The notes below the pieces were generated by a model. The model saw only the letters and a program-made list of their open reading frames with translations, did not search any database and had not been told where the DNA came from. This document shows, piece after piece, positions 34,110 to 41,778 of a DNA stretch of 45,113 nt. This DNA is from an uncultured beta proteobacterium. Its GTDB lineage: Bacteria; Pseudomonadota; Gammaproteobacteria; Burkholderiales; Casimicrobiaceae. Positions within the stretch are counted from its first letter, which is position 1. Every line of letters begins with the position of its first letter. The position numbers and the translations under genes are program-made. Location of the stretch: positions 1-45,113 of the forward strand of contig CAIWHR010000624.1 in the NCBI GenBank assembly GCA_903912485.1, in the 5' to 3' direction.

Positions 34110-34219
34110 GATCGCGCTCCGGAGACGGGTCCGCGCGCGTCGCTGCGCGGGGCGGTTCGGCGGCCTGCCATGCCGGCGCCCGTCCTGCGGGCGGCATCGA
34201 CCGTTTCCTTGCTGGTCAT
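34106..34219 (-). CDS. Possible leader ORF (37 aa) overlapping the crotonase start
   Basis: ATG 34219 is preceded by AGGAG six bases upstream and opens a frame coding MTSKETVDAARRTGAGMAGR plus a basic tail. Its stop (34108-34106) overlaps the crotonase start as ATGA. No domain is recognised. By analogy with the leader ORFs at 22281-22465 it may couple translation of the first enzyme gene to an upstream signal. It could equally be a chance frame, although the good ribosome site argues otherwise. Confidence 0.33.
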   Translation of the reverse strand: MTSKETVDAARRTGAGMAGRRTAPRSDARGPVSGARS

Positions 34220-34529
34220 CCTGTGCTCCTGTCTTCGGTCAGCGGCACTTCGGCGGTGCCGAGATGCGGTCCTGCCGCGCCGACCAGGGCGAACGTCGCC
34301 GACGCCGCCATCGCTGCGGCAGGGCACAAGGGTCTCATCGGTCCTCCGGTCGGCGTCTGGTCGAGTGGCCGGCATTCGTGGCGTGCCGGCTCGGGTTGCT
34401 CTCATGCCGTTCGCGATTCTGGTCCCAATCCGGCACCGCTTCAAACGACGATTTCAGATCGACTGCATGACTTATACTCATGCGACCGCTTGCGCCACCC
34501 TGGCCGGGATTCGCCGTGGCACCCCAGAC
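34220..34529. promoter_or_regulatory. Divergent regulatory region with a candidate LysR-type site
   Basis: Intergenic DNA between the crotonase operon and the LysR gene. It contains the perfect inverted repeat GCATGA (34465-34470) and TCATGC (34478-34483) around CTTATAC, 47 bases upstream of the LysR ATG. LysR-type regulators usually bind such an imperfect dyad in the shared spacer, controlling both directions. No other gene is supported here. Confidence 0.45.
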
Positions 34530-35444
34530 ATGAGTTCGCTTCCCCCGCTTTCCGCGCTGCGCGCGTTCGAAGTCGCCGCGCGCCACGCCAGCTTCACCAA
34601 GGCCGCGGAGGAACTCTGCGTGACGCAGTCGGCGATCAGCCGCCAGATCCGCACGCTCGAAGACATGCTGGGGGTCCTGCTGTTCGAGCGGCGCCACCGG
34701 GCCGTGGTGCTGACTTCGGAGGGGGAGAACTATCGCCGCGAGGTGTCGGCGGTGTTTGCCCAGCTCGATCGGGCGACGCGGCGCCTGAGCCGCCGTCACG
34801 AGCGCGAGGTGCTCAACATCCGCGCCTACACGACCTTCGCCATGCGCTGGCTGATTCCGCGGCTGACGCGCTTTCACCGCCTCTACCCCGACATTCGCGT
34901 CCACCTCACGGCGTCGCTGCAGCCGCTGGATTTCACGAGTTCCGAGATCCACGGAGCGGTCCGCGCCGGATTCGGCGAGTGGCCGTGCCGGGCGGACCGG
35001 CTGTGCGAGACCTACATTTCGCCCGTGTGCACGCCGGAACTCCGGCACGGCGCCGAGCCGCTCAGGGTTCCCCTCGACCTCGCGCACGTGACGCTGCTGC
35101 ACTCGCTCGGACGCCCGACCGACTGGAGCGTCTGGTTCGGCGCCGTCGGCATGCCGGAGATCGACCTCAACAGCGGCCACCACTTCGAATCGTCGAGCAT
35201 GGCCTACCAGGCGGCGCACCTCGGGCTCGGCGTCGCCATCGGCCAGAAGTTCCTGGTCGACGACGACCTGAAAACCGGCCTGCTGGTGATGCCGTTCGAC
35301 CTCATGGTCCACCTCAAGGAAACCTACTACTTCCTGTCGTCGCCGAGCTACGTCGGCATGCCGATGCTCGAGGCGTTCCGCGAATGGATCCTGGTCGAAG
35401 CGAGCGCCACCGCCAGCGCGCTGCGCGCCGGGGCGGAAGGCTAG
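34530..35444 (+). CDS. LysR-family transcriptional regulator, GcvA-like
   Basis: A 304-residue LysR-type regulator: winged HTH at residues 5-65 (LPPLSALRAFEVAARHASFT, KAAEELCVTQSAISRQIRTL) and a substrate-binding effector domain (about 90-295) of the GcvA-like group. It is divergent from the crotonase/TRAP/CoA-transferase operon and is the natural candidate to activate it in response to the imported acid or its CoA ester. ATG 34530 matches the usual N-terminus of GcvA-like proteins; an in-frame ATG at 34467 would add 21 residues and run through the candidate binding palindrome, so it is less likely. It converges with the DhaL gene, 13 bases away. Confidence 0.9.
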   Translation: MSSLPPLSALRAFEVAARHASFTKAAEELCVTQSAISRQIRTLEDMLGVLLFERRHRAVVLTSEGENYRREVSAVFAQLDRATRRLSRRHEREVLNIRAYTTFAMRWLIPRLTRFHRLYPDIRVHLTASLQPLDFTSSEIHGAVRAGFGEWPCRADRLCETYISPVCTPELRHGAEPLRVPLDLAHVTLLHSLGRPTDWSVWFGAVGMPEIDLNSGHHFESSSMAYQAAHLGLGVAIGQKFLVDDDLKTGLLVMPFDLMVHLKETYYFLSSPSYVGMPMLEAFREWILVEASATASALRAGAEG

Positions 35445-35457
35445 CGCCCGCCGCGAA

Positions 35458-36084
35458 TCAGCCGGGCGCCGCGCCGTCGCGGCGCACCGCGGCCAGCAGC
35501 AGGACCGCGGCCAGCATCCCCGGATCGTCGTACCCCACCGACCGGGCGCCATACATGCGGGCGCGGCCCAGGCGGGATTCGCGGCCGCGAAATTCGTCGA
35601 GCGCGGCGGCGGCCGCGGCGGCCGCGGCGTCGAGCAGGTTCGCGGAGGCGTCGTCCGCGGCGAGGTCGCTCTCGACGCGCAGCAGCGAATCGAGAATGCT
35701 CTTGTCTCCCGGCGTTGCACCCGAACGCTCGGTGATCACCGCGGCGGCGGCATTGAGCAGGGCGACGACTTCGCTGCCGGCGAGCGCCTCCTTGCCGCGC
35801 GCGCTGCGGCCGGCTGCCGACAGGCCCATCGAAAGCACCGCGGCGAGACTTGAGCCGCTGGCCCGCCCCGTCTCGCGGCCCAGCGCCAGCAGCGCGGCGC
35901 CGACGTCGGGCGGCAGGCTCGGGCAGGCCGCCGCCCAGGCCGCGACGACCTGCGCGACGGTCATCCCGGTGTCGCCGTCCCCGAGCAGCCGGTCGGCGGC
36001 GTTGAGCTCCTCGGCGATCGCGGCGATGCCGGCGTGGATGCCGGCGATCGCGCGCGCGATCGCGGCGGTGGTGAGCATCGTCAC
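35458..36084 (-). CDS. dhaL: Dihydroxyacetone kinase subunit L-like (nucleotide-binding) protein
   Basis: DhaL-fold protein of 208 residues that binds ADP/ATP and works with the DhaK-type subunit. The Mg/nucleotide motif is present as LNAADRLLGDGDTGMT (three Asp), followed by GRASGSSLAAVLSMG and GATPGDKSILDSLL, which match the GGASGxL and GDKTMLDAL segments. The start is GTG 36084, overlapping the DhaK stop as GTGA (36084-36081); ATG 36078 is a near alternative. No DhaM phosphotransferase gene is present, so it is either an ATP-using pair or relies on a DhaM elsewhere. In other bacteria such pairs phosphorylate ketotetroses as well as dihydroxyacetone. Confidence 0.87.
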   Translation of the reverse strand: MTMLTTAAIARAIAGIHAGIAAIAEELNAADRLLGDGDTGMTVAQVVAAWAAACPSLPPDVGAALLALGRETGRASGSSLAAVLSMGLSAAGRSARGKEALAGSEVVALLNAAAAVITERSGATPGDKSILDSLLRVESDLAADDASANLLDAAAAAAAAALDEFRGRESRLGRARMYGARSVGYDDPGMLAAVLLLAAVRRDGAAPG

Positions 36085-37076
36085 CGCGGCCAGAACGGGC
36101 AGCCGGTCGGCGCCGCCAGCAGGTCCTCGATCTCTGCGTCCAGATCCAGCAGCGAGATCGAGCAGCCCGCCATCTCCATCGACGTCGCGTAGTGACCGAC
36201 ATAGCGGCGTGCAATGCCGATCCCCGCGGCGTCGAGCAGCCGGGCGGTCTTGCGATAGACGATCAGCAGTTCCTCGAGCGGCGTCGCGCCGAAACTGTTG
36301 ACCAGGACGGCGACCCGCTGCGGCCGGGCCGCACCGTCGTCGGCCAGGAGGCGCTCCACCATCGTCGTCGTCACCACGTCGGCAGTGGGCAGCGCCTGCT
36401 GCTCGATCCCGGGCTCGCCGTGTATGCCCATGCCGATCTCGACCATGCCCTCCGGAACGGTGAACCCCGGTGCACTCGCGCCGGGAATCATGCATGGCGA
36501 AAGCGCGACGCCGAGGGTGCGGGTCCGCCCGGCCGCGCGCGTCGCGAGTTCGGCCACGGTCGCCAGCGGCGCGCCGCGCGCGGCGCTGGCGCCGGCCACC
36601 TTGAACGCGAACACCATTCCCGCAACGCCGCGCCTCTTCTGCCGCTCGGCGGGCAGCGCGCTGGCGACATCGTCGGCAACGATGACGGTCTTGGTCGTGC
36701 CGCCTTCGTCCCCGAACTCCTCGCAGGCCTGCGCAAAGCTCATCCGGTCGCCGCCATAGTTGCCGAGCACGCAGACGACCCCCGCGCCGCCGTCGGCCGC
36801 GCGGATGGCCTCGGCGCAGATGTCCGCCGGGGGGCCCGCAAAGACGTTTCCAACGGCGCACGCATCCAGCATGCCGTCGCCGACATATCCCGCGAACACG
36901 GGCAGGTGGCCGAAACCGCCGCCGGTGACGACGCCGACGTTGCCCGCCACCGCTCCGGACGCGCGGGCAATGACGCGGCCTCCGCGACCGGTCCTCCGGT
37001 AGCCCGAAAACGCCGCGCACAATCCGTCCAGCGACTCGTCGACGTAGTCCGCCGGCTGATTCATGAGCTTCTTCAA
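36081..37076 (-). CDS. dhaK: Dihydroxyacetone kinase subunit K-like (substrate-binding) protein, TTG start
   Basis: DhaK-fold protein of 331 residues that binds the keto-substrate covalently as a hemiaminal on a His. That residue is His219 (GMGIHGEPG, E. coli His218), and the other active-site residues align as His57 (GGGFGH) and Asp110 (NYGGD). The usual GHEP appears as GHLP. I place the start at TTG 37076, which restores the family N-terminus MKKLMN and has GAGGAA six bases upstream; ATG 37064 would lose four conserved residues. It is coupled to dhaL by GTGA. Substrate could be dihydroxyacetone or another small ketose; nothing nearby decides this. Confidence 0.87.
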   Translation of the reverse strand: MKKLMNQPADYVDESLDGLCAAFSGYRRTGRGGRVIARASGAVAGNVGVVTGGGFGHLPVFAGYVGDGMLDACAVGNVFAGPPADICAEAIRAADGGAGVVCVLGNYGGDRMSFAQACEEFGDEGGTTKTVIVADDVASALPAERQKRRGVAGMVFAFKVAGASAARGAPLATVAELATRAAGRTRTLGVALSPCMIPGASAPGFTVPEGMVEIGMGIHGEPGIEQQALPTADVVTTTMVERLLADDGAARPQRVAVLVNSFGATPLEELLIVYRKTARLLDAAGIGIARRYVGHYATSMEMAGCSISLLDLDAEIEDLLAAPTGCPFWPR

Positions 37077-37366
37077 GGCGTTCCTCGCTCGTTTGGACCG
37101 CAAGACATCGTGGAATTCCGGGCACGCAGCTGCGGAATCGGCGCGTCGACGGCGGAATCCGTCGTTCGGCTCCCCGCCTGCCGGAACCTCGGACGGCCCC
37201 AAGGATGCCCTCGCGACCGAGGCCGAGTCAACCCGAGCCCCGCGACAGGCGGCGGCGCGCCGGGCGGCTGCGCCGGACCGAAAAGCCATAAGATGTGCGA
37301 TTCGTCGTCGGGACGGTCAACCGGGAGTCCCGACGTGATCGCCATAATCGTTGCAAGGAGACGTGC
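37077..37366. other. Divergent intergenic region, no gene recognised
   Basis: Spacer between dhaK and the DUF2889 gene. It is GC-rich apart from a short AT-richer patch at about 37281-37300 containing CATAAGATGTG; a similar ATAAGATGT occurs at 25137-25145 before the GntR gene. I see no ORF with a ribosome site and no convincing promoter. Confidence 0.4.
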
Positions 37367-37936
37367 GTGCCGCTCCCACCCTCGGTCGACCGCGAAGAGG
37401 TCCATCAGCGCCGCATCGAACTGCGCGGCTATCGGCGGCGGGATGGCGTGTTCGAGATCGAGGCACACCTCGTCGACACGAAGCCATTCCCGTTCCAGCG
37501 CCCGCTGCAGGAGGAGGAAACGCCGCCGGACACTCCCCTGCACGACCTGTGGGTTCGTCTCGTCGTCGATGAAGGCCTGGTCGTGCGCGACGTAGTGGTC
37601 GCCGCGGACACGATGCCGTTCGCGGTCTGCCTCGAGGCAACCGACACTCTGAAGACGATGATAGGCGAACGCATCGGGCACGGCTGGAGCAGGGCCGTCC
37701 GCGAACGGCTGGGCGGAAGCGCAAGCTGCACGCACCTCGCCGAGCTCCTCGGTCCGCTCGCCACGCTCGCATTCCAGTCCCTCGTTCTCGTGCGCCGCGC
37801 AAGACCCGAGGCGCTCGACGCGAGCGGGAAGCCGCAGCGCATCGACAGCTGCTACGCGTACGGAAGCGGACGCGACGTCGTGCGGCGGCTCTGGCCGCAG
37901 CATTACACCGGCCGGACCACGCCGGAATCTTCCTGA
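37367..37936 (+). CDS. DUF2889 domain protein
   Basis: A 189-residue protein of the DUF2889 family, recognised from the N-terminal pattern REEVHQRRIELRGYRRRDG and FEIEAHLVDTKPF, and the downstream segment ATDTLKTMIGERIGHGWSR. Members are single-domain cytoplasmic proteins often encoded beside CoA-dependent catabolic genes in proteobacteria, but no activity is established. The GTG start 37367 has AAGGAG (37355-37360) six bases upstream, a strong ribosome site. It precedes the B12-mutase operon by 205 bases and is in the same orientation, separated by a likely promoter, so it may be co-regulated rather than co-transcribed with it. Confidence 0.82.
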   Translation: MPLPPSVDREEVHQRRIELRGYRRRDGVFEIEAHLVDTKPFPFQRPLQEEETPPDTPLHDLWVRLVVDEGLVVRDVVVAADTMPFAVCLEATDTLKTMIGERIGHGWSRAVRERLGGSASCTHLAELLGPLATLAFQSLVLVRRARPEALDASGKPQRIDSCYAYGSGRDVVRRLWPQHYTGRTTPESS

Positions 37937-38036
37937 GCCCGCTCGCGGAGCCGGGCAGAAATCGCAGCTGCCGGATCTCCTTCACGTCGGGCCATCATCT
38001 GCCGGAGGCATCGGCTCGCGCCGGAAAACATCAAGA

Positions 38037-38064
38037 CATATGATGTGATGCCATCAATTAATAT
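38037..38064 (+). promoter_or_regulatory. AT-rich TGATGC-type element (site D) before the mutase operon
   Basis: CATATGATG (38037-38045) is followed directly by the perfect 5-bp palindrome TGATG-C-CATCA (38046-38056) and AATTAATATT. TATGAT at 38039-38044 is a possible -10 element, as at site A, though no good -35 lies 16-18 bases upstream. GATGCC followed by AATTA matches site B with a one-base gap. Located 78 bases before the mutase ATG. No cobalamin riboswitch core is visible in this spacer. Confidence 0.4.
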
Positions 38065-38141
38065 TGCTTGATCTGATGGTTCACCGTTTGCGATACTTCC
38101 TCCGTCCTGCATGACGGTCGGCTGATGGACGGGGGAAACGG

Positions 38142-39812
38142 ATGCATCAAGGCAAGCTCGAACTGACGCCCGACGAATGGCGCGCGCGGCACCGCGAAGA
38201 GATTGAACGCGCCGAGGGCTCGGCCGCCCAATGCGAGGACGGCCTGCCGCTGAAGCTCGTCTACACGCCGGCCGACGTGAGCCCGGCGGCGGCAGACATC
38301 GGTTTCCCCGGCGAGTTTCCGTATACGCGGGGCACCGAGGCGAGCGGGTACCGGAGCAAGCTCTGGACCATCAGCCACTACGCGGGGTTCGGCAGTCCGC
38401 GCGAGACGAACACGCTGTTCCGCAAGATGATCGATCACGGCGGCGTGCCGCCGTACATGGCGCTCGACCTGCCCACGCAGCTCGGTCTCGATCCCGACGA
38501 CCCGATGGCGGTGGGCGAGGTCGGGATGACGGGAACGTCGGTCACCTCGCTCGCCGACTGGGAAACGATCTTCGCGGACATCCGGCTCCAGGACACCTTC
38601 GTCGGCACCGTGATCAACGCGCCGGCGGCGGTGTTTCTCGCGATGCACGTGGTGCTCGCCGAGAAACAGGGCGCCGACCTGTCGCGCATCCGCGGCAACC
38701 TGCAGAACGACATCCTGAAGGAGTTCACCGCCCGCGGGAACTTCATCTTTCCGGTCGAGCCGTCGCTGCGGCTCGTCACCGACACGCTCGAGTATTGCGC
38801 GCAGCACCTGCCGTCGTACTGGCCGCTCAACGTCTGCGGCGGCCATTTCGCCGAGGCGGGAAGCAACCGTGTGCACGAGGTCGCGTTCGCCTTCGCCGAC
38901 GCGTTCACCTACGTCGAGCAGGCGCTCCAGCGCGGCGTCCCCATCGACCGCTTCGGGAAGGGAATCTTCTTCCTGATGAAGACCAACCACACCGACCTGA
39001 TCGAGGAGGTCGCCAAGTTCCGCGCGATGCGCAGGATCTGGTCGAAGCGCCTCGCCGAGCGCTACGGCGCGCAGGAGCCGGAGACGATGAAGTGCCGGAT
39101 TCTCGGCCACAGCGGCGGGTCGCTGATGACGCGCGAGCGGCCCGAGCTCAACATCGCCCGGACGACGATGGCCTGCCTCGCGGGCGTGCTGGGCGGCATC
39201 CAGCTCATCGGCCTGCGCACGATGGACGAGGTGTTCGGGATCCCGACGGAGAAATCGGAACTGATCGCGATCGGCACCCAGCACGTCGTCGCGCACGAGA
39301 CCGGACTGCCCGACGTCGTCGATCCGCTCGGCGGCTCCTACTACGTCGAGGCGTTGACGACCGAATTCGAGCAGCGCGTGCTGGAGGAGATCGAGCGCAT
39401 CGACGCGATGGGCGGCATGGTCAAGGCGATCGAGTCGGGCTACGTCCGCAAGACGATCGCGCAGGACGCCTACCTGACGCACCAGGCGTCGGAAAGCGGC
39501 CGCAAGGTGAAGGTCGGAGTCAACAAGTACCGCATCGACGAGGACGAGCCGCCGCGGCGCCCGTACGCGTACAAGCCGGAAGAGGAGTGCCGGCACGTGG
39601 AGGCGGTGCGCCGGCTGCGGCGCGAGCGCGACAACGACGCGGTGGCCGCGGCGCTTGCACGGCTGCGCGAGACCGCGAGCCGGCCCGCCGGCACCGCCAA
39701 CAACCTCGTGCCGCCGATCATCGACGCCGTGCGCGCGTACGCGACGATCGGCGAAATCTGCGGCGCGCCCCGCGAAATCTTCGGCGAGTACGCCGAGACG
39801 ACCCATTTCTGA
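38142..39812 (+). CDS. B12-dependent acyl-CoA mutase, large (catalytic) subunit, divergent
   Basis: Methylmalonyl-CoA mutase-superfamily TIM-barrel subunit of 556 residues, the size of the large subunits of two-gene enzymes (IcmA, HcmA, about 560). Conserved landmarks include LWTISHYAGFG (74-84), NLQNDILKEF (186-195), MGGMVKAI and VGVNKYR. Alignment without gaps to Propionibacterium MCM gives Tyr80 for Tyr89 and Arg198 for Arg207, the pair that marks carboxylated substrates (isobutyryl-CoA and hydroxyisobutyryl-CoA mutases have Phe or Ile, and Gln). But Tyr243 beside catalytic His244 is Gly234 here (CGGH), the PTMY loop reads EASGY, Arg87 is Ser78 and QSLHTN is QLIGLRT. The reaction type is secure; the substrate is probably none of the standard ones. 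GGGGGAAA precedes ATG 38142. Confidence 0.88.
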   Translation: MHQGKLELTPDEWRARHREEIERAEGSAAQCEDGLPLKLVYTPADVSPAAADIGFPGEFPYTRGTEASGYRSKLWTISHYAGFGSPRETNTLFRKMIDHGGVPPYMALDLPTQLGLDPDDPMAVGEVGMTGTSVTSLADWETIFADIRLQDTFVGTVINAPAAVFLAMHVVLAEKQGADLSRIRGNLQNDILKEFTARGNFIFPVEPSLRLVTDTLEYCAQHLPSYWPLNVCGGHFAEAGSNRVHEVAFAFADAFTYVEQALQRGVPIDRFGKGIFFLMKTNHTDLIEEVAKFRAMRRIWSKRLAERYGAQEPETMKCRILGHSGGSLMTRERPELNIARTTMACLAGVLGGIQLIGLRTMDEVFGIPTEKSELIAIGTQHVVAHETGLPDVVDPLGGSYYVEALTTEFEQRVLEEIERIDAMGGMVKAIESGYVRKTIAQDAYLTHQASESGRKVKVGVNKYRIDEDEPPRRPYAYKPEEECRHVEAVRRLRRERDNDAVAAALARLRETASRPAGTANNLVPPIIDAVRAYATIGEICGAPREIFGEYAETTHF

Positions 39813-39819
39813 GGCGACG

Positions 39820-40236
39820 ATGACTGAACGGCAGCGACCGATCCGGGTGCTGATGGGAAAGCCCGGGCTCTGCGGCCACGACCGCGGCATCGTCCTCGTC
39901 GTGATGGCGCTCCGCGACGCGGGGATGGAAGTGATCTACTCCGGCCGCCACAACTCGCCGGAAACGCTGGTCGAGGTCGCGGTGCAGGAGGACGTCGACG
40001 TCCTCGGCGTCTCCGTCCTCTCGGGCGCGCACATGGGCCTGTGCCGGCGGATCGCCGACGGTCTGCGGGAGCGAAACGCGTCCGACATCCTTCTCCTGGC
40101 CGGCGGATTCATCCCGCCCGAGGACATTCCGGCAATGAAGCAGTTCGGCGTGCACGAGGTGTTCCGCGACGGCGCGCGACTCGACGACATCGTGGCGTTC
40201 ATCCGCAGTGCGGTGCAGGCGCGGGCGGCAGCATGA
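39820..40236 (+). CDS. B12-binding small subunit of the acyl-CoA mutase, with Cys for Asp in DxHxxG
   Basis: Cobalamin-binding Rossmann-like domain of 138 residues, separate partner of the large mutase subunit seven bases upstream. The family motif KxGxDGHDRG, in which His coordinates cobalt and Asp and Lys complete the ligand triad (His610, Asp608, Lys604 in Propionibacterium MCM), reads KPGLCGHDRG: Lys14 and His20 are kept, but Asp is Cys18 (codon tgc at 39871-39873). The downstream B12-tail segments VLGVSVLSGAHM and LLLAGGFIPPED are normal. The rest of the protein is intact, so this is not decay. The stop overlaps the ligase start (ATGA at 40233-40236). Confidence 0.9.
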   Translation: MTERQRPIRVLMGKPGLCGHDRGIVLVVMALRDAGMEVIYSGRHNSPETLVEVAVQEDVDVLGVSVLSGAHMGLCRRIADGLRERNASDILLLAGGFIPPEDIPAMKQFGVHEVFRDGARLDDIVAFIRSAVQARAAA

Positions 40237-41762
40237 ACATCGCGCAGTGGGTGGTCGCGAACGCGGCGCGCCGGCCCGACAAGCCGGCGATCGTCTATGA
40301 AGGCCGGCAAATCACGCACGCCGGGCTGTGGGAGCAGGTCCAGCGCTGCGGCAACGCGTTTGCCCGGCTGGGCGTGAAGCCGAGCGACCGGGTCTCGCTG
40401 TTCCTGCCGAACTGCCCCGAGTGGTTGATCGCGCGCTGGGGCGCGCTGGCGATCGGCGCGGCCTCGTCGCCGATGAACGTGATGTTCCAGAAGAGCGAGA
40501 TCCGCTACGTCCTCAACAACGCCGCGCCGCGCGTGCTGGTCACGACCGCGGACAAGCTCGAGATCGTCGAAGAGCTGTGGAACGAATGCCCCGGCCTCGA
40601 GCACGTCGTCGTCGTCGGCGGGCAGGCGGTGTTCGGGACGCACGACTTCGACGCGCTGCTCGCCGACGCGCCGGCGGAGCTCGCGCTGCACGACTGCGCG
40701 CCGGACGCGATGTGCGATCTCTACTACACGTCGGGCACGACGGGGCGTCCCAAGGGCGTGATGTGCTCGCATTCGAACTTCGCGAGCCTCCTGTCCTACG
40801 AGACGATCGTCTGGCAGGCGAGCGAGGACGACCGCTCGCTGGTGGCGCTGCCGCTGTTCCACGCCAAGGGCCTCATCATCCCCAGCCTGATCGCGACCTA
40901 CGTCGGGGCGACGCAGTGGCTGCTGCCGCGCTGGGACACCGGGCGCGTGCTGCGCCTCATCCAGGACGAGAAGATCACCTTCTTCGCCGGCGTCCCGACG
41001 ATGTACACGTACCTCCTCGCGGACCCGCTGATCGAGCAGCTCGACCTGTCGTCGCTGCGGCTCGCGCGCGTCGGCGGCGCGCCGATTCCGGTCGAGGTGC
41101 ACCTGGAATTCGAGCGGCGCGCCCGCGTCAAGCTGATCGAGGGCTACGGCTGCACCGGCTGGACCGGCACCTCGCATCCGCTGGTGGGCGACCGCGTGGT
41201 CGGATCGATCGGCAAGGCGATGGGGCAGTACGACGCGCGGATCGACACGGAGGTCAGGATCGTCGACGCCGACGACAACGACGTGCCGACCAACGAGGAC
41301 GGCGAACTCGTCATTCGCGGCGGGCAGATTCCCAAGGGCTTCTGGCGCATGCCGGCCAAGACGCGGCACGACTATCGCGGCGGCTGGTTCCACACCGGCG
41401 ACATCGCCCGCCGCGACGAGGCGGGGTTCATCTTCCTCGTCGGCCGCAAGGACGACCTCATCATCACCGCGGGCTTCAACGTCTACCCGCGCGAGATCGA
41501 GGAGGTCCTCTACCAGCACCAGGCCGTCCTCGAAGCGGCGGTGATGGGCGTCGACGACCCGGCCAAGGGCCAGCTCATCAAGGCCTTCGTCGTGGTCAAG
41601 GAGGGCGCTCAGGCCACCGAGCAGGAGCTGATCGAGTTCTGCCGCGCGCGCATCGCGCACTACAAGGCTCCCCGCGCCGTGCAGTTCGTCGGGTCGTTGC
41701 CGAAGACCGGATCGGGCAAGATCCAGAAGAGGCTGCTGGTGACGCCGGCGAAGGCCGGCTGA
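40233..41762 (+). CDS. AMP-forming acyl-CoA synthetase (class I adenylate-forming)
   Basis: Activates a carboxylic acid to its CoA thioester through an acyl-adenylate; 509 residues. Core motifs: YYTSGTTGRPKGVM (about 164-177, P-loop), GYGCTGWTG (A5 motif), the Asp of WFHTGDIA that binds ribose, GRKDDLIITAGFNVYPREIE (hinge) and the C-terminal Lys in PKTGSGKIQKR. The A5 motif GYGCTGW differs from the usual GYGMTE, so the acyl pocket may be unusual. ATG 40233 overlaps the stop of the B12 subunit, tying ligase synthesis to the mutase, as in the 2-hydroxyisobutyrate system where ligase and mutase genes are also adjacent. It most likely makes the mutase substrate or its precursor. Confidence 0.92.
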   Translation: MNIAQWVVANAARRPDKPAIVYEGRQITHAGLWEQVQRCGNAFARLGVKPSDRVSLFLPNCPEWLIARWGALAIGAASSPMNVMFQKSEIRYVLNNAAPRVLVTTADKLEIVEELWNECPGLEHVVVVGGQAVFGTHDFDALLADAPAELALHDCAPDAMCDLYYTSGTTGRPKGVMCSHSNFASLLSYETIVWQASEDDRSLVALPLFHAKGLIIPSLIATYVGATQWLLPRWDTGRVLRLIQDEKITFFAGVPTMYTYLLADPLIEQLDLSSLRLARVGGAPIPVEVHLEFERRARVKLIEGYGCTGWTGTSHPLVGDRVVGSIGKAMGQYDARIDTEVRIVDADDNDVPTNEDGELVIRGGQIPKGFWRMPAKTRHDYRGGWFHTGDIARRDEAGFIFLVGRKDDLIITAGFNVYPREIEEVLYQHQAVLEAAVMGVDDPAKGQLIKAFVVVKEGAQATEQELIEFCRARIAHYKAPRAVQFVGSLPKTGSGKIQKRLLVTPAKAG

Positions 41763-41778
41763 CGAGGAGGCAAGCACG

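Noticed and set aside
37903-38112. A 69-codon minus-strand frame in the spacer before the mutase operon
   Set aside because: No ribosome site, no recognisable domain, and it runs through the AT-rich promoter element and the end of the DUF2889 gene.
37937-38141. Cobalamin riboswitch upstream of the B12-dependent mutase
   Set aside because: The spacer is only 205 bases and I could not find the conserved B12-box core or the paired elements; an AT-rich promoter occupies it instead.
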